Of a DNA stretch of 64,000 nt, positions 18,044 through 27,277 are shown piece by piece (within the stretch, counting starts at the first letter, position 1; each line of letters opens with the position of its first letter). Origin of the DNA: Lentisphaera araneosa HTCC2155 (GTDB lineage Bacteria > Verrucomicrobiota > Lentisphaeria > Lentisphaerales > Lentisphaeraceae). The stretch spans positions 62,001 through 126,000 of the forward strand of contig NZ_ABCK01000004.1 in assembly GCF_000170755.1 (NCBI RefSeq), read 5' to 3'. The translations under genes were made by a program, and so were the position numbers. The notes beneath the pieces were generated by a model. It was not told the origin of the DNA, did no database searches, and worked only from the letters and a program-made list of their open reading frames with translations.

Positions 18044-20320
18044 TCACTTCTTTTTAATGTCTGTGGGTTTATGTGGGTTCTTGGTTTGGATCATTTTACC
18101 TGCAGGGTCGTGAATGAGGTTTAGGTCTTTATCTGAATCAAGTTCCATCAAACGAGCTGGGTAGCTATCTTTGCGAATACCAAAACTCTCGCGGCGGGTA
18201 TCGAAGGGCTTGAAGCCCAACTTGAGTGCCGGTGAATCTGGGCTGAGGGTGAAGTCGCCATTTGCGGGGTCCGCAAAAAGTGGGTCGGCGATGAGGCTCT
18301 CATCATTGGCGCCCTTCTTTTTGTGGCGCGCAATACCTTTTTCAGCATCAGCAAAGAAGTAGACATTATCTTTAAAAGTGGATTCCTCGAGAATACCGCC
18401 ATAGCGTTTGGCATCGACGACAATATTGCGGATAAACTGCGCGTCTACAAAGCTCTCTTGCTTGGGGTAAGGACGGTTAGTGATCATTTGCCCAACATTA
18501 TAAACGATGTTGTTGATGAAGTTATTGCGATCCTTAAGAACGAAGGCACGACCGTGAACATTATTCATCACAATGTTATTCATGATCAGTGTATCGCGTT
18601 GCCAGTCATCAGTACGAATACCCACGAGATTGTGACGAACGAGATCACGAACCATGTTGTGACGAACGATATTGCCTTTTCCCGCGCCAGATATATTGAG
18701 TGCTGAGCCATCATTGAGGCGACGGAGTGCATTGATGATGAGGTTATCTTCAACGAGGTTATTGCGAGCGTGGAGGAAAGGCGCACAGCGTTCAGCATAG
18801 ACGCGATTATCATTTAGATTAAGATCTTCACCGAGGAAGTCTTTAATCTCATGCCAACGAATTGTTTGGCAGCCTTCATCCCACCATTTTTCGGGAGCCA
18901 TGAACATTTGACAGCGCACACCACAGAGGCCAATACCCTTGCGTGGGACATCGTGAATGGTGTTATTAATAATTTTATTATTACCTGATTGCCAAGCAAA
19001 AATGCCGTGGCCATTCCAAATGATTTCGCCAACGTGATGAATGATATTATTGCGAATGAGGTTGTTGCGATTCACATCTTTAGTTCCGGGACCGTAACCA
19101 CAGAGTAGGATGCCCATGTGACCCGTGTAGGAAATAAGGTTATTATTGATGTCGTTGTTTTGCGCGTGGAGGTCGAGGCGCAGGGCTGAACCACCCGTTG
19201 CAGTGAAATGACATTCGCTCACATCGCAATTCTCTGTGCCGCGGAAGCGTACGAGAGCATTATCGAAGTCGAAAGTATCCCAGTCGTGTTGAATGCCCCA
19301 GCCCTTACGATCTTTGTACCAATCTCCGCGCTTGGCGTGTTTAAAAGTGATACCTTTAAAAGCAATATTGCGAACGGGTGTATCAACCGGACCTTCATAG
19401 TCAATATCACCCTCGACTTTAACGAGAACATCGAGTGAGGGGAAAGTCATTTTGCCCGGCTTATCACCCTTAGGCCAATAATAAACTTTGCCCGTCTTGG
19501 TGTTTGTCGCCCAATTGCCTGGCTCGGAAATGAAGTCGACGCTATTTTCTAGCCAGTTGGTACAGAAATTCTTTTTGCCGTAGGCCGCTGCGTTGGCATG
19601 GAAAGTCATAGTTAAGTAGCGTTCTTTGACGTTGATTTCTTTGAGTTGAATCAGCGACATGGTCCAAGGCACGGGAACCAGTGCACATTCAATATCCTCA
19701 ACATTCTCCCATTGACGGAAGATATGATCGTACTTGGCATCCCAAGGAACTTTTTTGCAGGTCCAAAGATCTTTTTCATGGAGTGGACCCAGTGAATCGG
19801 CACGTTCGTGATCATAAGGCTCACCCAAGAAGCTCTCAGAATTGGAACGCGGCTGCCAAACATCACCATCAAAGAGCACGCGCGGGTTTTTAATTCCTGC
19901 AGGAATATCTGCCACCCAAACTTTACCCTGAGCCTTTTTATTGAGGTGAGGAATATTGGAAGCTTTTTTCCATGCACTGATTGCAGTAGCTGAACTCAGT
20001 ACAGGGACTTCGTTTTTATAGGCGGCATAAGTCGTTTTGAAGCCATCCAAAGCACTGTCTTGTGTGTTGAGTACAAAAGTCTTGGAGAGCTTATAATGAC
20101 CCCCACGCAGGTAGACATTGATATCCTCTTGTTTTTCTTGGAGAGATAGTGAGCGAATTGAATCTCGAGCTTGCTCTAAACTGGCAAAAGGTTTGGCTAA
20201 AGTACCTGGGTTGCTATCTGAACCCTGCGGCGAGATGAAGTAGTCTTTAGCTTGTAGGCCAATTGAAAGGCCGAGCCCCATTAAGCCAAAAGCTAAACGA
20301 TTGAGTTTACTTTTTGTCAT
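18044..20320 (-). CDS. Secreted right-handed parallel beta-helix protein
   Basis: About 758 residues from the start chosen here. The start at 20320 (MTKSKLNRLAFGLMG) is preferred over the in-frame ATG at 20353 because AAGGA precedes it at good spacing and a signal peptide follows directly (ending LQA-K). After it comes YFISPQGSDSNPGTLAKPF, the typical opening of DUF1565-like or pectate-lyase-type beta-helix proteins. Residues about 330-640 hold many N-N-x-I/V-x-N coils (NNDINNNLISYTG, NNKIINNTIHDV, NNLVEDNLIINAL). Such proteins are often polysaccharide lyases or carbohydrate binders, which fits the sulfatase-rich setting. Catalytic residues cannot be assigned. Confidence 0.85.
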   Translation of the reverse strand: MTKSKLNRLAFGLMGLGLSIGLQAKDYFISPQGSDSNPGTLAKPFASLEQARDSIRSLSLQEKQEDINVYLRGGHYKLSKTFVLNTQDSALDGFKTTYAAYKNEVPVLSSATAISAWKKASNIPHLNKKAQGKVWVADIPAGIKNPRVLFDGDVWQPRSNSESFLGEPYDHERADSLGPLHEKDLWTCKKVPWDAKYDHIFRQWENVEDIECALVPVPWTMSLIQLKEINVKERYLTMTFHANAAAYGKKNFCTNWLENSVDFISEPGNWATNTKTGKVYYWPKGDKPGKMTFPSLDVLVKVEGDIDYEGPVDTPVRNIAFKGITFKHAKRGDWYKDRKGWGIQHDWDTFDFDNALVRFRGTENCDVSECHFTATGGSALRLDLHAQNNDINNNLISYTGHMGILLCGYGPGTKDVNRNNLIRNNIIHHVGEIIWNGHGIFAWQSGNNKIINNTIHDVPRKGIGLCGVRCQMFMAPEKWWDEGCQTIRWHEIKDFLGEDLNLNDNRVYAERCAPFLHARNNLVEDNLIINALRRLNDGSALNISGAGKGNIVRHNMVRDLVRHNLVGIRTDDWQRDTLIMNNIVMNNVHGRAFVLKDRNNFINNIVYNVGQMITNRPYPKQESFVDAQFIRNIVVDAKRYGGILEESTFKDNVYFFADAEKGIARHKKKGANDESLIADPLFADPANGDFTLSPDSPALKLGFKPFDTRRESFGIRKDSYPARLMELDSDKDLNLIHDPAGKMIQTKNPHKPTDIKKK

Positions 20321-20399
20321 GTGAATCCTTATTTTGATTAATGTATGAATCAATACAAAGCAAAGACGGAGCTTTTAACTCGGATTAGACATTCTAATA

Positions 20400-21060
20400 A
20401 TTTTTATTTGTAATTTTATCAAGATCGCTACGCTGAAAGACCAGTCACTTCGTTCCTTGTAAGATCGGCTACGCCTGCAGATCGTTCGCAAGCTCACTGC
20501 AGTGAGATGAAAGTGGACAGTTATCAGGTTTCAGTTGGCAGATAAAAAATGTTTTTGTTGCTGGGAGCGCAGGCATCCTGCCTGCATAATCATTAAAGTT
20601 GGCAGTTATCAGATCGCTCATTTCATTTGCTGCAGATCGTTCGCAGGCTCACTGCAGTTAAGGGAAGTTTTGAAACCATTTAAAGTTTATAATTCAAAAT
20701 TAAGTATGCCCGGCGATGGCTGGCAAGCCTCGCAGGGAAGGGGACTGCGTCCTTAGAGTTCAGATTTATGTCTAAGTCTAACTTTTCTCGCTAAGGCGCC
20801 AAGACATTAAGTTTTTGTTTGGATTTTGTGGGTGTTTATCACGCAGAGTCGCTGGGGCGCAGAGGAAAGGAAGTTACAAGATCGCTCATTTCATTCGCTG
20901 CAGATCGGCTTCGCCTGCAGATCGTTCGCAGGCTCACTGCAGTTAAGGGAAGTTTTGAAAGCATTCAAAATTTAAAATTTATAATTCAAATTAAGTATGC
21001 CCGTCGATGGCTGGCAAGCCTCGCAGGGAAGGGGACTGCGTCCCTAGACTTCTGATCAGA
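20400..21060. repeat. Intergenic repeat block with REP-like hairpins
   Basis: This 740-bp gene-free stretch is built from recurring phrases: CAGATCGTTCGCAGGCTCACTGCAG (near 20480, 20632 and 20914, given here as one 25-bp motif with key palindrome CTGCAG at its ends), the hairpin GCAGGCATCCTGCCTGC (20570-20586) after GCTGGGAGC, CGATGGCTGGCAAGCCTCGC twice (20711, 21004), and a piece near 20786-20870 (GGCGCCAAGACATTAAG, GAGTCGCTGGGGCGCAGAG) that is the reverse of the repeat family at 33.1-33.6 kb. The ORFs across it are by-products of the repeats. Confidence 0.75.
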
Positions 21061-21095
21061 GATTTCTTTTGATTCCTAGATCATCTGAAATGTTT

Positions 21096-21362
21096 TCATT
21101 CGTAATGAGTCCACATACGTAGGACTTTGATTGTGTGTTGATTTTCGATGACTTCGTAGACCAAGCGATGTTGAATATTGATTCGTCGTGAATAAGCACC
21201 ACTCAAATCCCCAATTAGTTTTTCATAGGGTGGGGGAGTTTTATAGGGATCTTCTTTAATGAGATCAATGAGTTTTAAAATTTTATCTTTTAGTCCAGAG
21301 CTAGCGGCCTTTTTAGCGTCTTTTTGAGCATGTTTTGTGTAAACAATTTCCCAGCTCACCAA
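21096..21362 (-). CDS. yoeB: YoeB/Txe-family toxin (ribosome-dependent mRNA interferase)
   Basis: 88 residues, normal for YoeB. Features are a start WEIVYTKHAQKDAKKA, the central PPPYEKLIGDLSGAYSRRIN with the conserved G-x-x-S-R, HRLVYEV with the Arg used in catalysis, and the C-terminal His-Tyr (MWTHYE). YoeB cleaves mRNA at the ribosomal A site when freed from YefM. The gene overlaps the upstream antitoxin by 7 bp, the usual arrangement. It sits between two repeat blocks, as is common for mobile toxin-antitoxin pairs. Confidence 0.92.
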   Translation of the reverse strand: MVSWEIVYTKHAQKDAKKAASSGLKDKILKLIDLIKEDPYKTPPPYEKLIGDLSGAYSRRINIQHRLVYEVIENQHTIKVLRMWTHYE

Positions 21363-21598
21363 TCAAGTTCCTCGCTGCACTCGGCGACTGAAGTTTCTAA
21401 ACCATCTTTTATGGATTCAGTAATGCCCGCAATAGATGTCAGCATTAATGTTTCCTGAATTGAGCTCCAATCTTCTTCTGAAATTAATACGGCGGAATGC
21501 CTTTTTCCCGTTATATGAATGGGATCATGTGACTCGTGAACGGCATCAACTAATTTATATAGATTAGTTCTCGCTTTTGTTACTGAAATTGTTTTCAT
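21356..21598 (-). CDS. yefM: YefM/Phd-family antitoxin
   Basis: 80 residues. The N-terminal Phd/YefM DNA-binding fold reads TISVTKARTNLYKLVDAV, followed by ITGKRHSAVLISEEDWSSIQETL as in YefM. The C-terminus is acidic (SVAECSEELDW) and would wrap the toxin. It is expected to neutralise YoeB and to repress its own promoter. It starts 58 bp from the repeat-rich DNA upstream. Confidence 0.92.
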   Translation of the reverse strand: MKTISVTKARTNLYKLVDAVHESHDPIHITGKRHSAVLISEEDWSSIQETLMLTSIAGITESIKDGLETSVAECSEELDW

Positions 21599-21620
21599 GT
21601 TTTTTAACCCCTGTCTAATG

Positions 21621-21638
21621 CGTACGTTTTAAAGTACG
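21621..21638 (-). promoter_or_regulatory. Possible antitoxin operator
   Basis: CGTAC and GTACG arms are separated by 8 bp, about 23 bp upstream of the antitoxin start. YefM-type operators contain TGTACA-like dyads, so GTAC cores are plausible, but this is a single site seen by eye. Confidence 0.4.
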
Positions 21639-21714
21639 TTATTTTTACGAAGTTTCAAGTTTTATTAGGTTCAGAGTTATCAGATCGCTTATTTCATTCG
21701 CCTGTAGGCCTGCT

Positions 21715-22110
<396 letters not shown>

Positions 22111-22155
22111 TATTGCCATTAAATAGACTGGATTAAGTATAGGCATATTTATTAT

Positions 22156-22899
22156 TCAAAAATCTTGCTTCTCCAGATCAAGTATTTCCTTAACATTAAC
22201 TTGTAATATTTTAGCAATATCTAAAGCCGTTCTAAAGTAAACTTTAACACCCGCTTCAGCTCTTTTGATGGTCGATTTAGAAATATAACATTTAGAGTCT
22301 TGGCTTTTACTCACAAACATATCCATACTCATAAGATGTGAATTTCTCAATTTTTTTATCTTATTTCCATCAAGATACACTCTTCCATTAGTTATAATTT
22401 TGTTTTCTTCTGCTAATTCTTTAGCTTCTTTTTGTAAGGCTCTTATTAAATTTAAATTCTTCTTTGAATCGGCTTCCTGTATAGCCTTTAAAAAAATCAT
22501 ATCTAGGGTTTGATCGAAAGGTTCAAAGTTCTGTAATTTTATTTTTTCAGCAACTTCAGGGTCATGAACAGAAATACTTGGACAAAAAAGTAGTTGACTT
22601 GGTTCAGAAAAAAAATATGACTTCCCCTTTAATGTAAAAGAATCATTTTTTTCTTTAAAAATGGTTTCATCATCGCAGTCATTCTGGATGAACTCAAAAG
22701 TCAACTTTTTAAAAACGTACAAGGGTTTAAAGTACGCTTCTGGTATGTCTCCTTTTGAAATTGAAACCTGCATCCAAGCAAAACCAGGACCCATATCTAA
22801 AATTGTATTTTCCTTAGAAATGATTAAGTAAAAAGGAAAGATTTTATTTAACCATTCGGAACTTATACCATAGGTTGAAATATATTTATCTTTTTGCAT
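22156..22899 (-). CDS. HNOBA (H-NOX-associated) domain fused to an XRE-type helix-turn-helix regulator
   Basis: 247 residues. Residues about 15-140 match the heme-NO-binding-associated domain (PAS-like, as in soluble guanylate cyclase): FPFYLIISKENTILDMG near the start, then LKGKSYFFSEPSQLLFCPSI. Residues about 140-166 form the signalling helix (KKNLNLIRALQKEAKELAEEN). Residues about 176-241 are an HTH_XRE fold (LDGNKIKKLRN, STIKRAEAG, RTALDIAKILQVNVKEIL). In known systems HNOBA is joined to cyclases or kinases; here the output is DNA binding. The gene starts 5 bp after the H-NOX gene, so the two proteins very likely form a complex. The target promoter is unknown; self-regulation is plausible. 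Domain calls are by eye. Confidence 0.8.
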   Translation of the reverse strand: MQKDKYISTYGISSEWLNKIFPFYLIISKENTILDMGPGFAWMQVSISKGDIPEAYFKPLYVFKKLTFEFIQNDCDDETIFKEKNDSFTLKGKSYFFSEPSQLLFCPSISVHDPEVAEKIKLQNFEPFDQTLDMIFLKAIQEADSKKNLNLIRALQKEAKELAEENKIITNGRVYLDGNKIKKLRNSHLMSMDMFVSKSQDSKCYISKSTIKRAEAGVKVYFRTALDIAKILQVNVKEILDLEKQDF

Positions 22900-22904
22900 A
22901 TCAT

Positions 22905-23441
22905 TTATGAGTAGATAGTTTTAAAAATGGTTTTTTCAGCATCTTTACTTAAAACAGTTATACTAATTTTTTTGTTAAATTTAATTCCTAATGCCTCAAT
23001 TAAACCAATAACCATAGGTTCTAAATCACTTCTGGCAGACCTGTAAATTAAATCTAATTCTTCTCCGGTATCATTGACTACTTGAAAATGAGGAGGTTGT
23101 AATTTTGGGAAAGAACTTGCGACATACATATGCAGCTTGTTTAAATTTTTAAGAAAATCTACAAATGAAGTCCCACCTAATTTATAGGCATTGCCATATC
23201 CTTCAGAAATGGCAAAATCCACCCAATAATGACCGAATTTTATAAGTACATCCGCTACACTCACTCCTAATTCATTACTTATTTCATGAACTAATTTAAA
23301 AATCATACTGTCGTCATAGCAATCCGTTTTTATGAAATCTCTTTCAGAAAAATCAGCTCTTTGGCTTATACGATCCCAAGCACTTGAACCTAACTCTATT
23401 TCTACTAATTTTTTTATTCCTACACCAATTAAGCCATACAC
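22905..23441 (-). CDS. H-NOX heme domain protein, predicted NO sensor
   Basis: Stand-alone H-NOX of 178 residues from the GTG at 23439-23441. This start is preferred to the ATG at 23492 because GGAGG lies 8 nt upstream and VYGLIGVGIKKLV matches the usual H-NOX N-terminus. The proximal heme ligand is His104 in NKLHMYV (sGC His105), and the Y-x-S-x-R heme-propionate motif is YRSAR (Tyr133, Ser135, Arg137). The residue aligned with the distal-pocket Tyr of O2-binding H-NOX is Met143 (MVIGL), which suggests an NO-selective, non-O2-binding heme. It forms an operon with the downstream HNOBA-XRE gene. Confidence 0.9.
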   Translation of the reverse strand: MYGLIGVGIKKLVEIELGSSAWDRISQRADFSERDFIKTDCYDDSMIFKLVHEISNELGVSVADVLIKFGHYWVDFAISEGYGNAYKLGGTSFVDFLKNLNKLHMYVASSFPKLQPPHFQVVNDTGEELDLIYRSARSDLEPMVIGLIEALGIKFNKKISITVLSKDAEKTIFKTIYS

Positions 23442-23816
23442 AGTTTTATCCTCCAAGTAGTATTGATGTGATTTATTAAAATCACGCTTCAAATAATCAT
23501 TTAATATATGATTAGAAATATATATACAAAGAAAAAATAGTCTTGATACAATTAATTAAATAAATATTTCATTTATTTCTCGGAAATTTAACTTAAGGCA
23601 AAGGTTTATTCATTTTTAAGTGAAAAAATTCTATTTCAGAAAAGACATAACACCGTCAAAATATTTATAGGTAAATCAAATAATATAATAATAATACTTT
23701 TCTGTTTATTTATTTTATATCCATTTTAATCATTAAACAAAGAATTTACTCGTCAAGCTTTTATCTCTATATTCGATAAACCCTCTTAGGAACAAGCTTA
23801 TTTGTCGATAAGCTAA
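23442..23816. other. AT-rich spacer upstream of the H-NOX operon
   Basis: Very AT-rich DNA with no gene. It should hold the H-NOX operon promoter; no clear dyad was picked out with confidence. Confidence 0.4.
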
Positions 23817-24084
23817 TGTGATTATAATGATGACCGATGATCAGGGCAATAATCGCGGCTATGAGGGCAACGCCTATGTGCGGACTCTGCATATAAATTG
23901 CGTAGAAATGAATTCAGTTTGTTCAGGCAGCTTTCACCAAATACTCATGAGATCAGCATCGCGTGTCGCTTTGAGGGTAGGTAAAAACTCAGAGTACACA
24001 GGTGCTCCCCGGATAAGGAGTTATGGACGCACGCTGATGAGAGGGGATAATTACCCCATGCGCTCCCATAAAAAAAGCCCTTAA
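23817..24084 (+). pseudogene. Sulfatase N-terminal remnant
   Basis: From 23817 the frame reads VIIMMTDDQGNNRGYEGNAY, which is the metal-binding opening of a type I sulfatase (compare the MMTDDQGYGDTGF of 27278-28801). The typical continuation to the CxPxR site is lost; downstream there are only scattered sulfatase-like fragments. No signal peptide precedes it. It is a decayed or recombined fragment. Confidence 0.7.
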
Positions 24085-24210
24085 CTGCAGTGAGCTTGCG
24101 AACGATCTGCAGCGAATGAAATGAGCGATCTTTAAGCGAAGCAATCTTTCCGGACGAAGTCCGATCTTTAAGCGAAGCGATCGTACAATGAACGCAGTGA
24201 GTGGTCTAGC
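24085..24210. repeat. REP-like repeats after the sulfatase remnant
   Basis: CTGCAGTGAGCTTGCGAACGATCTGCAG is the reverse of the 20.5/21.8 kb phrase (28 bp; ends CTGCAG on both sides). It is followed by two copies of GATCTTTAAGCGAAGCRATC with TCCGGACGAAGTCCGA between them. Confidence 0.65.
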
Positions 24211-24216
24211 TAAAAA

Positions 24217-24825
24217 TCACAAAGTGATTTTTAGCTGACGGATATGTTTTTGGAGGGCATCTTTAACTGCTTTTTTGTGGACGTAGACGGTGGATTCCGT
24301 GATGCTGAGTTCTTTGGCAATTTCTTCGGTACTGCGGCCCTCGAGGCTCATAAGGAAAGCGTTGACCGTGCTAGAGCTCAGACTCTCTTTTACTTTGTCT
24401 AAAGCGAGGTTGGTGATATGCAGATGCCATTCATTATCAATGATTTCATCGATGTCTGATTTGCTGATTTTATCGATGTAGGGCAGGAGGCTCTCTTTGT
24501 TATTGACCGTAAGTTTCTCTCGAATCATTTTTTGACGATTAAAGTAATTGGTGATATGATTTTTGATCATGGTTTTGAGCCAGGCACGAAAGGAACCTTT
24601 AACAGTGCGAATATCGAGATCAGGAAGCTTTTTCCAGAGTTTAACTAAAATTTCCTGGGTGAACTCCTCGGCTTCGTTATGCTGAAGCTTACTGCGTTTA
24701 CAGATGTTATAGATATACTTTTGGTAGGTTAGCATAAATTCCTCCCAAGATTTTTCATCGTGCTGATCCTTGAGGCGGTGGAGGAGTGTGTGGCGTGTTG
24801 ACCAGGTATTAAATTCTTCATTCAT
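24217..24825 (-). CDS. ECF-type RNA polymerase sigma factor
   Basis: 202 residues. Region 2 reads SWEEFMLTYQKYIYNIC...EAEEFTQEILVKLWKKLPDLD, and region 4 is an HTH (GRSTEEIAKELSITESTVYVHKKAV). It has the length and linker of the planctomycete/verrucomicrobial sigma-70 subfamily. It should direct RNA polymerase to a dedicated set of promoters. The start codon overlaps the end of the kinase gene by 8 bp, so kinase and sigma factor are translated together and the kinase is the obvious candidate for controlling it. No anti-sigma gene is present. Confidence 0.9.
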   Translation of the reverse strand: MNEEFNTWSTRHTLLHRLKDQHDEKSWEEFMLTYQKYIYNICKRSKLQHNEAEEFTQEILVKLWKKLPDLDIRTVKGSFRAWLKTMIKNHITNYFNRQKMIREKLTVNNKESLLPYIDKISKSDIDEIIDNEWHLHITNLALDKVKESLSSSTVNAFLMSLEGRSTEEIAKELSITESTVYVHKKAVKDALQKHIRQLKITL

Positions 24826-27040
24826 GGGAAGGCTCCAGTACTTTAACTTCGATATTTCGAGATCTGAGTTGATTAATTTGCCCCTGAGTAAAAGTCTTTG
24901 GGGATAAAGTGAGTGCCTCTAGTTTTTTGAGTTTATTAATGGCCTGAAAATCATTGATATTTGAAAAGGCAATATTGAGCTCTTTTAGTTTGGGCATTTT
25001 CGAGAGGAAGTGTTTTTTATTGAGTTGCGAACCTTCCATATCCAAATGAGTCAGAGTGGAGAGCTTTCTGAAGTCAGCGATAACAAAGAGATTCTTCATA
25101 CGGAGTTGCTGCAAACCAATATTATACAGGGGTGTGAGGTCATTGACTAAAGTATTCGAAATATCGAGTTTCCTTAGAGGGCAGCGACGAAGGTAGCGAA
25201 TATGTAAGACCTGACTAGAGTTCAAATTCATTTCACTTAGGGGAAAGCCGGTAAAGGGGCTCAAGCGTTTGATCTTCGTATGGGAGAAGTCGGCTGCATA
25301 CGTTCCATCGGCTAAAACTTTGAGGGAATCATTGAGCTCTAAATCATTCATCTTAGCCAAAGCTTTATTCACAAAACGTAGCTTATTAAAACCAGTTATT
25401 TCTCCCGTATTGAAGCGTAAACTGGCATAAGCAATGATGTGTTCGTAGGGGACGTAGTCAATCAGGCGCTGAGTCTTTTTTGCCATGTTAGCCTTTTCAA
25501 GTTTGAAATCAGCATGAAGTCTTTTCGAAGCTTCTAAAAGCTCATTTTCGCGCTCGAGAAAGGGGTAGCCAAATTCTTTGCTTTTTTCAAAATGTTTAAT
25601 GGCTTCTTCAAAACGCAGTTCACTCATATATAAGCGAGCTAATTCCATATTGCCCTTGGGATCTTCTGGGGTGAGTTCCAAGAAAGTGTGGAGCAGTTTA
25701 CGTGCAGTCTCATATTGCAAGTCGACTTGGTAGAGGTGCTGGCCATTGAGGATGATAGGAGCGGATTCTCGCAGGAGTTTGTTTTTTTCACGACGTACTT
25801 GCTGACGTTCCTCACGGGCAGATTCAAAGCGTTTTAAGTTGCCCACAGCCTCTTTTTCGTGTTCCCGAGCTTCTTGCTCATGGGCACGAGCTTGTTGTTC
25901 ACTATCCTGTAGCTGAATGATGAAAAGACTACTTAAGACAATGATCAGTAATAGGAAGAATCCAGCCAATTGAAAACGTCCACGATTACGCTTGTAGAGT
26001 AGGTAGAGATTTTGTAGAAGGTTTGCTTGCTCAGCTTCAGTGGCATAGCCCGCTAAAAAGGCCTGGATCTCCTTGATTAAACTGTGCACACTCGGATAAC
26101 GTTGCTGTTTATCTTTAGCCATGGCTTTACAAACAACGGCGTTAAGTGCGAGTGGAATAGGGAGCTTAGGGCAGCGTTCAAGTGGTGAAACAAAAGCAGG
26201 GAGCAGGGTTTCTTTAATGATCTCTGCACTCTCAGTAGCTAAGCATGGACGCTTTAAAGTGAGCATTGAGTAAAGGATGGCACCAAGGGCATAGATATCG
26301 GATGAAGCCCTAAGTTCAGTTCGACCTGCGCTGATTTGCTCGGGAGCCATGTAACCTGGAGTTCCACAAAGTGTGGTTTCACTGAGCTTGAGCATTTTGT
26401 TTAACTGCTCAAAAGCATGTTCTTCCTTGCCATCTTTTAATTCAGCGGCTAAGCCCCAGTCAACGACAAAGACTTCGCCAAATTCTCCAATATGAATATT
26501 TTCGGGCTTGAGGTCTAAATGTAAAACATTTTGAGTGTGAGCGTATTCGACAGCGTAACAAATTTTACTGAAAATATCGAGTAAACGAAAGAGGGGGTAG
26601 GATTTTTTATACTGAGAATCGCCTTGGCTCAACTTTGCCAAAATATCAGCGAGGTTTTCACCTTTGAGTAACTTCATGGTGAAAAAAGGTTCGTCAGAGG
26701 GACTACAACTTATGTCGTGTATGGGCACGATATTGGGGTGCTCCAATCGAGCTGTTAGACGAGCTTCATTAATAACTTTTGCTCGATCAAGTGCGGAGCT
26801 CTCATCAACTTTAAGTTCAGCCATGGCCAACTCACGCCCAGTATGCTTATCGAGCATCTTATAGATGTTTTTAACTCCACCAGTATCAATTTTTTCGAGG
26901 AGTTCATAGCGCTCGCTATTTTTTAATAAGTTGGCGACTTCCGCAAAAACTTCTTCAAGAGCAAGTTCTTCGTCATCGACTTCACGACTCAAATCAATGA
27001 GTTGGTTTTCTAAATCGCTGAAGTCGATTTTTGAGTTCAT
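24818..27040 (-). CDS. Membrane Ser/Thr protein kinase with WNK-like lysine placement, TPR and LRR-like C-terminus
   Basis: 740 residues. Kinase domain about 45-330 with HLDLKPEN (Asp176), DWG in place of DFG (Asp194) and GTPGYMAPEQ. The usual VAIK lysine is Ala74 (ELAMAELK), while the glycine loop has Lys57 (TGGVKNIYK). That is the WNK-kinase arrangement, where the loop lysine replaces the missing one. One membrane helix lies about 355-376, followed by an extended charged coil (EQEAREHEKEAV...), TPR-like helices and then leucine-rich-like segments (LRKLDISNTLVNDLTPL, LTHLDMEGSQL). So a cytoplasmic kinase is linked to an extracytoplasmic sensor. It overlaps the ECF sigma gene. Confidence 0.88.
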   Translation of the reverse strand: MNSKIDFSDLENQLIDLSREVDDEELALEEVFAEVANLLKNSERYELLEKIDTGGVKNIYKMLDKHTGRELAMAELKVDESSALDRAKVINEARLTARLEHPNIVPIHDISCSPSDEPFFTMKLLKGENLADILAKLSQGDSQYKKSYPLFRLLDIFSKICYAVEYAHTQNVLHLDLKPENIHIGEFGEVFVVDWGLAAELKDGKEEHAFEQLNKMLKLSETTLCGTPGYMAPEQISAGRTELRASSDIYALGAILYSMLTLKRPCLATESAEIIKETLLPAFVSPLERCPKLPIPLALNAVVCKAMAKDKQQRYPSVHSLIKEIQAFLAGYATEAEQANLLQNLYLLYKRNRGRFQLAGFFLLLIIVLSSLFIIQLQDSEQQARAHEQEAREHEKEAVGNLKRFESAREERQQVRREKNKLLRESAPIILNGQHLYQVDLQYETARKLLHTFLELTPEDPKGNMELARLYMSELRFEEAIKHFEKSKEFGYPFLERENELLEASKRLHADFKLEKANMAKKTQRLIDYVPYEHIIAYASLRFNTGEITGFNKLRFVNKALAKMNDLELNDSLKVLADGTYAADFSHTKIKRLSPFTGFPLSEMNLNSSQVLHIRYLRRCPLRKLDISNTLVNDLTPLYNIGLQQLRMKNLFVIADFRKLSTLTHLDMEGSQLNKKHFLSKMPKLKELNIAFSNINDFQAINKLKKLEALTLSPKTFTQGQINQLRSRNIEVKVLEPSHE

Positions 27041-27277
27041 GTAAGCCCCGAAAGATAATAAATCATGATGAATTTTAAAGTACTACCGATAAATCATTAA
27101 AAGTTTAACTCATTTAATACCGAAATGATAGAATTAGACTTAAATTCTTACGCAGAAATTTCCAAAAAATATAGAAATGGTGGACTTATTTATTGAAACT
27201 TAAATTTCTTTAGTGTGCGCCAAAGATTGTTCGTTTTTGACTGTTTAACTGATTAGAATGAATTAAGGAAAACATTT

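Noticed and set aside
15505-18423. Several ORFs antisense to or in other frames of the oxidoreductase and beta-helix genes
   Set aside because: They overlap well-supported genes and show no domain or signal of their own.
20535-21055. Short plus-strand ORFs
   Set aside because: They lie wholly in REP-like repeats and have no start signals or family resemblance.
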